From Ruminococcus hominis (GTDB lineage Bacteria; Bacillota; Clostridia; Lachnospirales; Lachnospiraceae), in NCBI RefSeq assembly GCF_014287355.1, contig NZ_JACOPE010000001.1, positions 310,001 through 374,000 of the forward strand: a DNA stretch of 64,000 nt. The letters are read 5' to 3'. The notes beneath the pieces were generated by a model, which saw only the letters and a program-made list of their open reading frames with translations, was not told where the DNA came from and ran no database searches. Below, in pieces: positions 53,359 to 63,541 of the stretch. Both the position numbers and the translations under genes were made by a program. The stretch's first letter is position 1, and the number at the start of each line of letters is the position of its first letter.

Positions 53359-54414
53359 ATGAAAGTAGGAAAACTATCACAAACTGCATGGAATCGTGCA
53401 GTGATGAAACAATTATATAAAAAGCAGGAACAAAATTTATTGAAGATATCAGCGGCAGAAAGTTGCAGTGCCTATGCTGTAGATGATGAACAAGTGCTTA
53501 TAAAATCGGCGGCATCCACATCAGGTGATACAAAAAAACTAGGGAATTATTCTTTGGCAGCAGCAATCAATCAGTTGGCATCCAGAGGGGCAAAACCTAT
53601 AGACGTGCAGATTTTTATTTTGATCTCGGAGCGTATCGGAGAGCAAAAGGTGGCAGGCATGGTACAAGAAATGGAAGAAATGTGTACCATGATGAATATT
53701 GCAATTTCAAATGTTCAGGTAGAGGTGAATCCGGCAGTGACACAGGCAATTGTGCGTGTGGAGACAATGGGATTTGCTGAAAAGAGGATACTTAGAAATA
53801 TCGAGAATATCAAGCCGGAACAAGACATTGTCATGTGCGGTTTTGTGGGCTTAGAAGGTACGCTGCGTATTTTGGAGGAGCAGGAAAAAGAGCTAAAAGG
53901 AAGATTTGTTCCGGCATTTTTACGTCAGACCAAAGAACTAGAGTCACAGATGCTCAAGCTTCAGCTATTAGAGAATGTTGAAAAAGAAGTGAAAGAGGAA
54001 AATATTATTTTATCCGCTGTGCAGCATGTAGGAAGCGGTGGGCTCTTTGCAACTTTATGGGATACAGCTGAGGTGGCAGGACTTGGGTTGCAGATTGATA
54101 TGCAGAAGATACAAATCCGACAGGAAACCGTAGAAATTTGTGAATATTATCATTTGAATCCATATAAGATGACATCAACAGGAAGTCTTCTGTTTTTCAC
54201 AGATCAAGGCGAAAAGCTGATCGAGATTTTAGAAAAGAACGGCGCACGAGCCGTTAGGCTTGGGAGTACCACCGCAGAGAATGCGAGGGTGATCACAAGC
54301 GGAAGTGAAATCAGATACCTGGATCGGCCAACATCGGATGAACTGATGTTATGGAGAAAACAGAAATTAGAGGAAGGTAAAAATTATGGATACAAAACAG
54401 AAATTAAGAAATGA
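53359..54414 (+). CDS. AIR-synthase/HypE-like protein
   Basis: 351 residues of the PurM/HypE ATP-binding fold: an N-terminal part with VLIKSAASTSGDTKKLGNYSL (about 47-67), INQLASRGAKPIDVQIFI (about 70-87) and a C-terminal half with VQHVGSGGLFATLWD (about 222) and MTSTGSLLFFT. HypE makes the cyanide ligand of NiFe hydrogenase, but no other hyp gene lies here. The product overlaps the start of the Lrp gene by 29 bases, so it belongs with the aminotransferase unit and may act on an amino-acid-derived substrate. Confidence 0.8.
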   Translation: MKVGKLSQTAWNRAVMKQLYKKQEQNLLKISAAESCSAYAVDDEQVLIKSAASTSGDTKKLGNYSLAAAINQLASRGAKPIDVQIFILISERIGEQKVAGMVQEMEEMCTMMNIAISNVQVEVNPAVTQAIVRVETMGFAEKRILRNIENIKPEQDIVMCGFVGLEGTLRILEEQEKELKGRFVPAFLRQTKELESQMLKLQLLENVEKEVKEENIILSAVQHVGSGGLFATLWDTAEVAGLGLQIDMQKIQIRQETVEICEYYHLNPYKMTSTGSLLFFTDQGEKLIEILEKNGARAVRLGSTTAENARVITSGSEIRYLDRPTSDELMLWRKQKLEEGKNYGYKTEIKK

Positions 54415-54886
54415 AATTTTGAGAAATTTAGAGAAAAACAGCCGGATTGATCTTGGAGAACTTGCAATTCTTATGGGTATGGAAGAAGCAGAGATTGCAA
54501 ATGAAGTGGCAGAAATGGAAAAAGAAAAAATCATTTGCGGATATCATACAATGATCAATTGGGATAAAACCGGGGTGGAAAAAGTGACAGCGTTGATTGA
54601 AGTGCGTGTTACACCACAGAGAAATCAGGGATTCGACCGTATTGCGGAACGTATTTACAATTATCCGGAAGTGAATGCGGTATATTTGATTTCCGGTGCA
54701 TATGATCTTCTTGTTACATTGGAAGGAAAAACATTGCAGGAAGTATCATTGTTTGTATCAGAGAAGCTTTCTCCGATTGAACCGGTTATTGGAACAGCAA
54801 CTCATTTTATTTTGAAAAAATACAAAGACCATGGTACGATCATGTTGCCTAAGAAAGGGTCTGACAGAATGGTGGTGACACCATAA
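54386..54886 (+). CDS. Lrp/AsnC-family regulator
   Basis: 166 residues. HTH (about 5-55) with IDLGELAILMGMEEAEIANEV, then the RAM/AsnC ligand domain (about 65-145). It overlaps the gene before and shares one base with the stop/start of the aminotransferase gene after (TAATG), so it is likely to regulate the unit in response to an amino acid. Confidence 0.9.
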   Translation: MDTKQKLRNEILRNLEKNSRIDLGELAILMGMEEAEIANEVAEMEKEKIICGYHTMINWDKTGVEKVTALIEVRVTPQRNQGFDRIAERIYNYPEVNAVYLISGAYDLLVTLEGKTLQEVSLFVSEKLSPIEPVIGTATHFILKKYKDHGTIMLPKKGSDRMVVTP

Positions 54887-56061
54887 TGAGAAATCCATTA
54901 TCAAAAAAGATTGTATCAGTACAGCCATCAGGAATCCGAAGATTCTTTGATGTGGCAAATGAAATGGAAGATGTCATTTCCCTTGGTGTTGGAGAACCGG
55001 ATTTCGACACTCCATGGAGAATACGTGAAGAAGGAATTTTTTCTCTGGAAAAGGGAAGAACATTTTATACATCTAATGCAGGATTGATGGAACTTCGTAC
55101 AGAAATCTGCAAATATCTTGAACGTACGATCCATGTCAATTATGATCCGAAAAAAGAAACACTGATCACTGTCGGAGGAAGTGAGGCTATTGATCTGGCA
55201 CTTCGTTGTATGCTTGATCCGGGAGAAGAAGTATTGCTTCCGCAGCCTAGTTATGTATCTTATCTGCCATGTACAATTATGGCGGATGGGGTTCCGGTAA
55301 TCGTAGAATTAAAGCATGAAAATGAGTTTAAACTGACAGTAGATGATCTGAAAGATAAAGTGACAGAAAAGACAAAGATTCTGGTCATGCCATTTCCAAA
55401 TAATCCGACAGGGTCAATTATGACAAAAGAGGATTTGGAGCCAATAGCAAAGTTTGTGGAAGAACATGATCTGTTTGTTATTTCAGATGAAATTTATTCG
55501 GAATTGAGTTATAAAGGTGACCATGTTTCTATTGCTAGTCTGCCTGGAATGAGAGAGCGAACAATTGTGATCAATGGATTTTCAAAAGGGTTTGCGATGA
55601 CAGGATGGCGTCTTGGATATTGCTGTGGTCCGCAGGTGATTTTGAAGCAGATGATCAAATTACATCAATTTGCAATTATGTGTGCACCTACAAACAGTCA
55701 GTATGCAGCGATTGAAGGATTGCGTCACTGTGGAGATCAAGTAATAGAAATGCGAAAAGCATATAATCAAAGAAGACGATTTTTGATGCACGAATTCAAA
55801 CGTATGGGATTGGAGTGCTTTGAACCATTTGGTGCATTCTATGTATTTCCAAGTATCAAAGAGTTCAATATGACATCGGAAGAGTTCGCAACTCGTCTGT
55901 TATACGAAGAAAAAGTGGCAGTTGTTCCGGGAACAGCGTTTGGAGACTGTGGAGAAGGTTTCCTGAGAATATCTTATGCATATTCTTTGGAAGATTTAAA
56001 GGCTGCATTGGAAAGACTGGAGCATTTTATTGAAAAATTACGAGCAGAACAAAATAAATAA
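54886..56061 (+). CDS. Class I/II PLP-dependent aminotransferase
   Basis: 391 residues. The PLP Lys is in VINGFSKGFAMTGWRLGYCCG (Lys about residue 231), with NNPTGS (about 171) and SDEIYSELSY (about 196) before it and the Arg in FLRISYAYS near the end. Type I fold, of the alanine/aspartate group. The substrate is uncertain; linked to the Lrp regulator. Confidence 0.93.
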   Translation: MRNPLSKKIVSVQPSGIRRFFDVANEMEDVISLGVGEPDFDTPWRIREEGIFSLEKGRTFYTSNAGLMELRTEICKYLERTIHVNYDPKKETLITVGGSEAIDLALRCMLDPGEEVLLPQPSYVSYLPCTIMADGVPVIVELKHENEFKLTVDDLKDKVTEKTKILVMPFPNNPTGSIMTKEDLEPIAKFVEEHDLFVISDEIYSELSYKGDHVSIASLPGMRERTIVINGFSKGFAMTGWRLGYCCGPQVILKQMIKLHQFAIMCAPTNSQYAAIEGLRHCGDQVIEMRKAYNQRRRFLMHEFKRMGLECFEPFGAFYVFPSIKEFNMTSEEFATRLLYEEKVAVVPGTAFGDCGEGFLRISYAYSLEDLKAALERLEHFIEKLRAEQNK

Positions 56062-56098
56062 TTATTTTGCTTAGAAAAAACTGTAGTGGAGAAAAAAT

Positions 56099-56596
56099 AT
56101 GTTAAATATTGTATTATTGGAGCCTGAGATTCCGGCGAATACAGGAAATATCGGACGTACTTGTGTTGCAACAAATACAAGACTGCATTTGATCGAACCA
56201 TTAGGATTCCGTCTTGATGAGAAAGCATTGCGTCGCGCAGGAATGGATTATTGGAAAGATCTTGATGTTACAACTTATATTGATTATCAGGATTTTCTTG
56301 ATAAAAATCCGGGAGCAAAGATTTACATGGCAACGACAAAAGCTGAAAAAGTATATACTGATGTAGCATATGAAGAAGACTGTTATATTATGTTTGGGAA
56401 GGAAAGCGCAGGTATCCCGGAGGAGATTCTTGTTGAAAATCAGGAGAACTGTGTGAGAATTCCAATGGTAGGAGAGATTCGTTCTTTGAATCTTGGAAAT
56501 TCAGTTGCAATTATGTTATATGAGGCATTGAGACAAAATCAGTTTGCAGGGATGAATTTGGAAGGACATCTTCATCGTTTGGAATGGAATAAATAA
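56099..56596 (+). CDS. trmL: tRNA (cytidine(34)-2'-O)-methyltransferase
   Basis: 165 residues of SPOUT fold. LEPEIPANTGNIGRTC (about residue 8), MFGKESAGIPEEIL (about 98) and IPMVGEIRSLNLGNSVAIMLYE (about 121) form the trefoil knot SAM site. Methylates the wobble base of tRNA-Leu. Length and motifs are typical. Confidence 0.95.
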   Translation: MLNIVLLEPEIPANTGNIGRTCVATNTRLHLIEPLGFRLDEKALRRAGMDYWKDLDVTTYIDYQDFLDKNPGAKIYMATTKAEKVYTDVAYEEDCYIMFGKESAGIPEEILVENQENCVRIPMVGEIRSLNLGNSVAIMLYEALRQNQFAGMNLEGHLHRLEWNK

Positions 56597-56609
56597 AAGA
56601 AAAAGAGAG

Positions 56610-56656
56610 AAAAATCCTTTTTAGCGGATACGATGTATTGGCTAAAAAGGATTTTT
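56610..56656 (+). terminator. Terminator after trmL
   Basis: AAATCCTTTTTAGC pairs with GCTAAAAAGGATTT; loop about 15 and a long T-run follow. Confidence 0.9.
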
Positions 56657-56886
56657 TTCTATTTTAAAAATCTAAAAATTTTTTAGATAAGGTAGAATAA
56701 ATATGGAATAAAAAGAGCATAATAAATAAAAGTTGTGCATATTTTACTAAATTGTTTCTATTATTGACAAAAAACAAACAATTTATTCACAAAAAAGTTT
56801 GAAAAAATCTAAAAAATTTATAGATTTTATACAAGAGATGTGCTAGGATGAAAATATGTACCTTAGGGAAAGGCGGTGACTAGAAT

Positions 56887-57198
56887 ATGGTAGAAGAAAC
56901 CATTCAGGTAATCCGGGAGACAGAAGCAAAAGCAGATGCAATAACAAGAGATGCTGAAGTCAAAGGCAATCAGATCGTGGACGATGCAGAAAAACAGGCG
57001 AAACAATGGAAAGAAGAACAATTAGCTGTAATGGAAGAGAAGATGCAGAAAGCCATGACAGATGCAAGAGAAGAAGGAGAACGGGTACAAGCAGAGACGC
57101 TGTCAAAGATTGAGAAAGAAGTTGTAGCGTTAAAAGAACTTGCTTCCGTAAAGGAAGAGGAAGCAGTCAGCCTCGTAATAGCACAATTGGTATCATAA
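56887..57198 (+). CDS. V-type ATPase accessory subunit H/G-like
   Basis: 103 residues, almost entirely charged helix (ITRDAEVKGNQIVDDAEKQAK...). Small coiled-coil subunit of the peripheral stalk, first of the V-ATPase operon. AAAGGCGGTGAC upstream. A weak promoter (TTGAAA near 56799, TAGATT near 56821) may serve it. Sequence is low in unique motifs; assignment rests on context. Confidence 0.8.
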   Translation: MVEETIQVIRETEAKADAITRDAEVKGNQIVDDAEKQAKQWKEEQLAVMEEKMQKAMTDAREEGERVQAETLSKIEKEVVALKELASVKEEEAVSLVIAQLVS

Positions 57199-57271
57199 GC
57201 TGCGTGTTGCGGGAAGGTAAAAAAGATTACAGTTTGCAGGTAAACTGTAATGAAAAAGGAGGGATTGTGTT

Positions 57272-59284
57272 ATGGCGGTATTGCAGATGCAGCGAATGAG
57301 TATCTGCGCGTTGAAGAAGGACCGAAAAGCGATTCTGGAAAAGATTCAGAGCATGGGAGTTATGGAGATTAACCATGTGTTGGACGAAGACGAAGATTTC
57401 CGCCGGATGGACACTGCAAATGCCAGAAGCAGTTTTGAAAAAGCTGCTAATTCTGCTGACAGAGCTTTGGAGATATTGAATGAATATGCTCCGATAAAAA
57501 CATCGATGCTGTCATCTTTAGAAGGCAAGAAGCTGGTTGATGCAAAAGTACATGAAGAAGTGATTCGAAAGCGAGAGGAACTGCTTAAAGTGGTGAGTCA
57601 GATTCAGGCATTGGATAAGGAAAAAGCAGAGAATAAAGCAGAGATCCTTAAGTTGGAGAATCGGATTGAGAGCCTTGTCCCATGGCTGAGTCTGGATATC
57701 CCGATGAATGCGACAGGAACAAAGAAAACTTCTGTGATTTTAGGAAGTATTCCGGGACTGGCTGATATTTCTGGAATTTACGAGATTTTGGCAGATGCAG
57801 CGCCGGAAGTTGAGGCGGCAGATGCTTATGTGATTTCATCCGGACAGGATATGACCTGTATTGCAGTTATCTGTTTAAAACAAGAAGAACAGAGTATAGA
57901 AGAAGCACTTCGAAGTCGAGGATTTTCAAGAATAGCGCAGAGCAGCGCAAAGACTCCGGCAGGGGAAACGGAGGAGTTAAAGCAGGCAATCAAAGAAAAA
58001 GAGAATCGGATTTCACAAATCGAGCAGGAAGTGATCAGGCTCGCAGAACAAAGAGAAGAGATTTATCTGCTTGCAGATTATTATCGTGTACGAGCGGAAA
58101 AGTACGAAGTATTAGGAGAGATACCACAATCGGCAAATACTTTTGTGCTGAGCGGTTATGTTCCTCACCGGGATGTAGAAAAGGTGAAACGGGTTCTGGA
58201 AAGCAAATATGACTGCGCAATCGATGTGGAGGAGTTAAAAGAAGAGGAAGAACCGCCGGTACTTTTGAAAAATAATAAATTTTCAGCAAGTGCGGAAGGC
58301 GTTTTAGAATCTTTCGGACTTCCGAAAAAAGGTGAGATTGATCCGACAGCGATTATGTCAGTATTTTATGTATTTTTATTTGGATTGATGTTATCAGATG
58401 CAGCATATGGAGCAATTGTTTCTATTGCCTGCGGTGTATTGATTTTAAAATTCCCGCGTATGTCAGAGGGAATGAAGAAGTCGATTCAGTTATTTTTCTG
58501 GTGCGGATTATCAACATTATTCTGGGGAATCATGTTCGGCGGATATTTCGGAGACGTGATTAACGTTGTATCCAGAACATTTTTCGGACATGAAGTGGGA
58601 ATCAAAGCATTATGGTTTGTTCCACTCAATAATCCAATGAAATTGTTGATTTATTCTATGGTATTTGGATTGATCCATTTATTTACAGGATTAGGGATTA
58701 AAGGATACATGTGTATCAGAGATAAAAAATATGTAGATTTCTTATGTGACGTAGTATTGTGGTATGTTTTCTTAATCGGATTGATTTTGTTATTAATTCC
58801 GACAGATATTTTTGCATCTATTGCACAGGTTCAGATTACATTTCCACCGGTTGTCAATGCAATTGCAAAATGGGCGTCCATCCTCGGAGCGGTGGGTATT
58901 GTGTTGATGTCAGGCAGAGCAAATAAAAATTTTGGACTTCGTATCGCATTAGGAGCATATGATCTGTACAATGTGACAGGATGGTTAAGCGACGTGTTAT
59001 CTTATTCAAGACTTCTGGCACTGGGACTTGCAACAGGTGTTATTGCCCAGGTTGTAAACCAGATGGGAAGTATGGGAGGAAAAAGCGTATTTGGAGTGAT
59101 CCTGTTTGTGATCGTATTTATTATCGGACACGTATTTAATATTGCGATCAACTTACTTGGCGCGTATGTGCACACAAATCGTTTACAGTATGTAGAATTT
59201 TTCGGAAAATTCTATGAAGGTGGAGGAAGAGCATTCCATCCATTTAGAGAAAATACAAAGTATGCGGATGTTAAGGAGGAATAA
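57272..59284 (+). CDS. ntpI: V-type ATPase subunit I (a-like)
   Basis: 670 residues. N-terminal half (about 1-340) is soluble with coiled coils; the C-terminal half has seven or eight spans with GLMLSDAAYGAI (about 365), FWGIMFGGYFGD (about 415) and the essential-Arg region DVLSYSRLLALGLATGVIA (about 576). Forms the ion path next to the K ring. A stem ATTACAGTTT/AAACTGTAAT (57226-57251) stands before its ribosome site. Confidence 0.95.
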   Translation: MAVLQMQRMSICALKKDRKAILEKIQSMGVMEINHVLDEDEDFRRMDTANARSSFEKAANSADRALEILNEYAPIKTSMLSSLEGKKLVDAKVHEEVIRKREELLKVVSQIQALDKEKAENKAEILKLENRIESLVPWLSLDIPMNATGTKKTSVILGSIPGLADISGIYEILADAAPEVEAADAYVISSGQDMTCIAVICLKQEEQSIEEALRSRGFSRIAQSSAKTPAGETEELKQAIKEKENRISQIEQEVIRLAEQREEIYLLADYYRVRAEKYEVLGEIPQSANTFVLSGYVPHRDVEKVKRVLESKYDCAIDVEELKEEEEPPVLLKNNKFSASAEGVLESFGLPKKGEIDPTAIMSVFYVFLFGLMLSDAAYGAIVSIACGVLILKFPRMSEGMKKSIQLFFWCGLSTLFWGIMFGGYFGDVINVVSRTFFGHEVGIKALWFVPLNNPMKLLIYSMVFGLIHLFTGLGIKGYMCIRDKKYVDFLCDVVLWYVFLIGLILLLIPTDIFASIAQVQITFPPVVNAIAKWASILGAVGIVLMSGRANKNFGLRIALGAYDLYNVTGWLSDVLSYSRLLALGLATGVIAQVVNQMGSMGGKSVFGVILFVIVFIIGHVFNIAINLLGAYVHTNRLQYVEFFGKFYEGGGRAFHPFRENTKYADVKEE

Positions 59285-59767
<483 letters not shown>

Positions 59768-59838
59768 ACTGAAGGGTTACTTCAGGAGAATGTTATTCGG
59801 AGAATGAAGATGAATTGAAATAGAGCGAGGTAAAGAAA

Positions 59839-60432
59839 ATGAGTGGATTAGACAAGATGAAAAGTCAGATCCTGGAAGATGCAAACGCACAAGCCGAAGA
59901 GAAAATCGCACAAGCAAATGCACAGGCAGAGGAAATACAGGCAAGAGTAAAAGCGGAAGTAGAAGAAGCACAGCAGCGAATGGATCAGAAAACAAAAACT
60001 GCAGTGAAGAATTATCATGAACGCATTGCCTCCTCTTGTGACATGAAGAGAAAGACGGCCATTTTGAAGGCAAAACAGGAAATGATCTCCGAAGTGCTTC
60101 AAAAGGCATATGAAAAAGTAATGAATCTTTCAGATGCAGATTATTTCGAATTACTTACAAATCTGTTGAAGACATATGTGCAGTCAGGTGATGGTGAGAT
60201 TTATTTTTCTGAAAAAGATAAGCAGAGAATTCCGGCTTCGTTTGTAGAAGAAACAGAGAAAATCGTAGCATCGAAAGGCGGAAAGCTGACATTTGCTTCG
60301 GAAACAAAACAGATTGATGGCGGTTTTATTCTGGTATACGGAGGGATTGAAGAGAACTGTACCATACGGGCAATCTTTGAATCCAAACGTGATGAATGGT
60401 CTGACTTGGTGCAAAAAGTAATGTTTGTATAA
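59839..60432 (+). CDS. ntpE: V-type ATPase subunit E
   Basis: 197 residues. Charged N-terminal coiled coil (about 1-90) then a globular C-terminal domain with GGFILVYGGIEENCTIRAIFESKR. Peripheral stalk, pairs with the H/G-like subunit. Confidence 0.93.
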   Translation: MSGLDKMKSQILEDANAQAEEKIAQANAQAEEIQARVKAEVEEAQQRMDQKTKTAVKNYHERIASSCDMKRKTAILKAKQEMISEVLQKAYEKVMNLSDADYFELLTNLLKTYVQSGDGEIYFSEKDKQRIPASFVEETEKIVASKGGKLTFASETKQIDGGFILVYGGIEENCTIRAIFESKRDEWSDLVQKVMFV

Positions 60433-60457
60433 AATAAAGCAGCCGGGAGGATTGAAT

Positions 60458-61429
60458 GTGAATGAATTAGAATATACCTATGCAGTTGCCAGAATACGTG
60501 CGTTGGAGGCATCACTGCTTACAGATTCTGTAATCGACCAGCTCCTTGCATGCAAAGATGAAGCACAGTGTCTTGGGCTTTTAAGTGAAAAAGGCTGGGG
60601 AAATGCTGAGACAGAAAATGATGTGGAAGCAATTTTAAATTGCGAGGAAGAGAAAACATGGCAGGTTATCCAGGAAGTATCTCCAGATTTAACAGTGTTT
60701 GATGTGATGTCTTATCCGAAACTATATCATAACCTAAAAGCAGCGATCAAGGAAGTTTGTACAGAGGTGACAAATGAAAAGATTTTTTATGATGACTGCG
60801 AGATTCCGGGAAAGGAAATGCTGTCAATTGTAGAGAATAAAGCGTTTGAACGTCTTCCGGGGAATATGGAGGCGGCTGCAAAAGAGGCTTATGAGACATT
60901 GCTTCAGACAAGAGATGGGCAGCTATGTGATGTGATTGTAGATCGTGCAGCGTTGGAGGCTATTACACAGGCAGGGCATGATGCAAAAGATGAGATTATC
61001 CGTGTATATGCTGAGTCAACGGTGGCACTTGCAAATATCAAAATTGCAGTGAGATGTCAGAAGACAGGAAAATCGCTGGAGTTTATGAAACGTGCTATGG
61101 CTCCGTGTGAGAGCATCAATGTGGAACAGCTGGCAAAAGCAGCATTGTCGGGAGCAGATGCATTGCGAGAATATTTGAAAGAAACAGTTTATGCAGACGG
61201 TGTAGAAGCGTTGGAAGAATCGCCATCGGCATTTGAAAGATGGTGTGATAACCGAATGATCGAGGCAATTAAGCCACAGAAATATAATGCCTTTTCTGCA
61301 GGACCGCTGGTAGCGTATCTGCTGGCAAGACAAAATGAAATTAAGACGGTGCGGATGATCCTGACAGGAAAACAAAATGGATTTCCAGACGAGATGATCC
61401 GGGAAAGGATAAGGGAGATGTATGTATAA
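60458..61429 (+). CDS. ntpC: V-type ATPase subunit C
   Basis: GTG 60458 follows CGGGAGG; 323 residues. All-helical, funnel-shaped subunit that links the K ring to the rotor. Contains YAVARIRALEASLL at the start and LARQNEIKTVRMILTGK near the end, the usual family marks. An in-frame ATG at 60425 has no ribosome site. Confidence 0.93.
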   Translation: MNELEYTYAVARIRALEASLLTDSVIDQLLACKDEAQCLGLLSEKGWGNAETENDVEAILNCEEEKTWQVIQEVSPDLTVFDVMSYPKLYHNLKAAIKEVCTEVTNEKIFYDDCEIPGKEMLSIVENKAFERLPGNMEAAAKEAYETLLQTRDGQLCDVIVDRAALEAITQAGHDAKDEIIRVYAESTVALANIKIAVRCQKTGKSLEFMKRAMAPCESINVEQLAKAALSGADALREYLKETVYADGVEALEESPSAFERWCDNRMIEAIKPQKYNAFSAGPLVAYLLARQNEIKTVRMILTGKQNGFPDEMIRERIREMYV

Positions 61430-61742
61430 GATTGCAGTAATCGGAGATTATGACAGCATATATGGATTTGCAACACTCGGTCTTAGCATCTGTCCTGTCA
61501 AGAACCGGGAAGAAGCAAAAGATAAGCTGCGTCAGCTGGCAGATGGAAAATATGGCGTTATCTATATTACAGAGGCAGTTGCAGCGCAGTTGACAGATGT
61601 GATAGAAGAATATCAGGAACGGACATTTCCAGCGATCATACAAATTCCGGGCGTATCAGGAAATACCGGTGCCGGTGTGGAAGGCGTAAAGAAGACGGTG
61701 GAACAGGCTGTCGGAAGCGATATTTTGTTCTCAGAAGAATAA
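61422..61742 (+). CDS. ntpF: V-type ATPase subunit F
   Basis: 106 residues. Rossmann-like: KIAVIGDYDSIYGFATLGL at the start, YGVIYITEAVAAQL (about 45) and FPAIIQIPGVSG (about 67). Rotor subunit. Overlaps ntpC by 8 bases. Confidence 0.93.
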   Translation: MYKIAVIGDYDSIYGFATLGLSICPVKNREEAKDKLRQLADGKYGVIYITEAVAAQLTDVIEEYQERTFPAIIQIPGVSGNTGAGVEGVKKTVEQAVGSDILFSEE

Positions 61743-61774
61743 AACAATAGATAGAAAGCGAGGTAGTTCGTCAA

Positions 61775-63541
61775 ATGAGTACAGGCGTAATAAAGAAAGT
61801 CGCAGGCCCACTTGTTATTGCTTCGGGAATGCGAGATGCGAACATGTTTGACGTCGTTCGTGTTAGTGAACAAAGACTGATTGGCGAAATCATAGAGATG
61901 CACGGAGACGAGGCATCTATTCAGGTATACGAAGAGACATCAGGACTTGGACCGGGAGAACCGGTAGAATCCATGGAAGTGCCGATGTCTGTTGAATTGG
62001 GACCTGGATTGATTACCAGCATATATGATGGAATTCAGCGCCCGCTGGATGACATTATGAAAGTATCCGGAAATAACTTAAAACGTGGTGTAGAGGTTCC
62101 ATCTCTGAAGAGAAATTTGAAATGGGAATTTGTACCTACTGCAAAAGTTGGAGATGAAGTAGAAGCCGGAGATGTGATCGGAACAGTGCAGGAGACGATC
62201 GTCGTACAGCAGAAGATCATGGTTCCATATGGAATCAAGGGAACCATAAAAGAAATAAAGGCCGGAGAATTTACGGTGGAAGAAACAGTGGCTGTTGTAG
62301 AGACTGCAGAAGGTGACAAGGAATTGACACTGATGCAGAAATGGCCAGTCCGTAAGGGACGTCCATATAAAAAGAAATTATCTCCGGATATGCCACTGGT
62401 AACAGGACAGCGTGTTATTGATACATTTTTCCCACTTGCAAAAGGTGGAGTTGCTGCCGTACCGGGGCCATTTGGAAGTGGTAAAACAGTAATCCAGCAT
62501 CAGCTTGCAAAATGGGCGGAAGCAGATATCGTTGTTTACATCGGATGTGGAGAGCGTGGCAATGAGATGACGGACGTTCTGAATGAATTTCCGGAACTGA
62601 AAGATCCAAAGACAGGACAGTCTTTGATGCAGAGAACCGTTCTGATCGCAAATACATCAGACATGCCGGTTGCAGCACGTGAAGCATCTATTTATACAGG
62701 AATTACAATTGCGGAATATTTCCGAGATATGGGATATTCAGTTGCGTTAATGGCAGATTCAACATCACGTTGGGCAGAGGCACTTCGTGAAATGTCAGGA
62801 CGTCTGGAAGAGATGCCTGGTGAGGAAGGATACCCGGCTTATCTGGGGAGCCGTCTTGCACAGTTCTATGAAAGAGCAGGTCATGTGATTTCATTAGGTA
62901 AGGAAGAAAGAGAAGGAGCATTGTCTGTAATCGGTGCAGTATCACCTCCGGGTGGAGATATTTCAGAACCGGTATCACAGGCTACACTTCGAATCGTAAA
63001 AGTATTCTGGGGATTGGACTCAGCACTTGCTTATAAGAGACATTTCCCGGCAATCAACTGGCTAAACAGTTATTCGTTGTATCTTGATAATATGGAAAAA
63101 TGGTTCAATGAAAAAGTTGAGCCGGACTGGATGGCAAAACGTCAGGAAATGATGACTCTGCTTCAGGAAGAAGCGGAATTAGACGAAATCGTAAAAATGG
63201 TTGGTATGGATGCCTTATCAGCAAGCGACCGTCTGAAGATGGAAGCTGCACGTTCTATCCGAGAAGATTTCCTGCATCAGAACTCTTTCCATGAAGTAGA
63301 TACTTATACTTCTTTGGATAAGCAGTATATGATGATGGATCTTGTCCTCGCATATTATGATCAGTCTGTAGAAGCCTTAGAAAAGGGTGCAAAATTACAG
63401 AACTTGATCAATCTGCCTGTACGTGAACAGATTGGCCGATTCAAATATGTGACTGAAGATGAGATTCAGAAAGAATATGAAAAAGTAAAAGAAGAGTTAC
63501 ACATTGAGATTGCGAATGCATTGGGAAAGGAGGACTTCTAA
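61775..63541 (+). CDS. ntpA: V-type ATPase catalytic subunit A
   Basis: 588 residues. P-loop [13 protein letters not shown] (about residue 230), then [15 protein letters not shown] and [44 protein letters not shown] region (about 326-370). Hydrolyses ATP to drive ion export, or the reverse. Ends 0 bases before subunit B. Confidence 0.98.
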   Translation: MSTGVIKKVAGPLVIASGMRDANMFDVVRVSEQRLIGEIIEMHGDEASIQVYEETSGLGPGEPVESMEVPMSVELGPGLITSIYDGIQRPLDDIMKVSGNNLKRGVEVPSLKRNLKWEFVPTAKVGDEVEAGDVIGTVQETIVVQQKIMVPYGIKGTIKEIKAGEFTVEETVAVVETAEGDKELTLMQKWPVRKGRPYKKKLSPDMPLVTGQRVIDTFFPLAKGGVAAVPGPFGSGKTVIQHQLAKWAEADIVVYIGCGERGNEMTDVLNEFPELKDPKTGQSLMQRTVLIANTSDMPVAAREASIYTGITIAEYFRDMGYSVALMADSTSRWAEALREMSGRLEEMPGEEGYPAYLGSRLAQFYERAGHVISLGKEEREGALSVIGAVSPPGGDISEPVSQATLRIVKVFWGLDSALAYKRHFPAINWLNSYSLYLDNMEKWFNEKVEPDWMAKRQEMMTLLQEEAELDEIVKMVGMDALSASDRLKMEAARSIREDFLHQNSFHEVDTYTSLDKQYMMMDLVLAYYDQSVEALEKGAKLQNLINLPVREQIGRFKYVTEDEIQKEYEKVKEELHIEIANALGKEDF

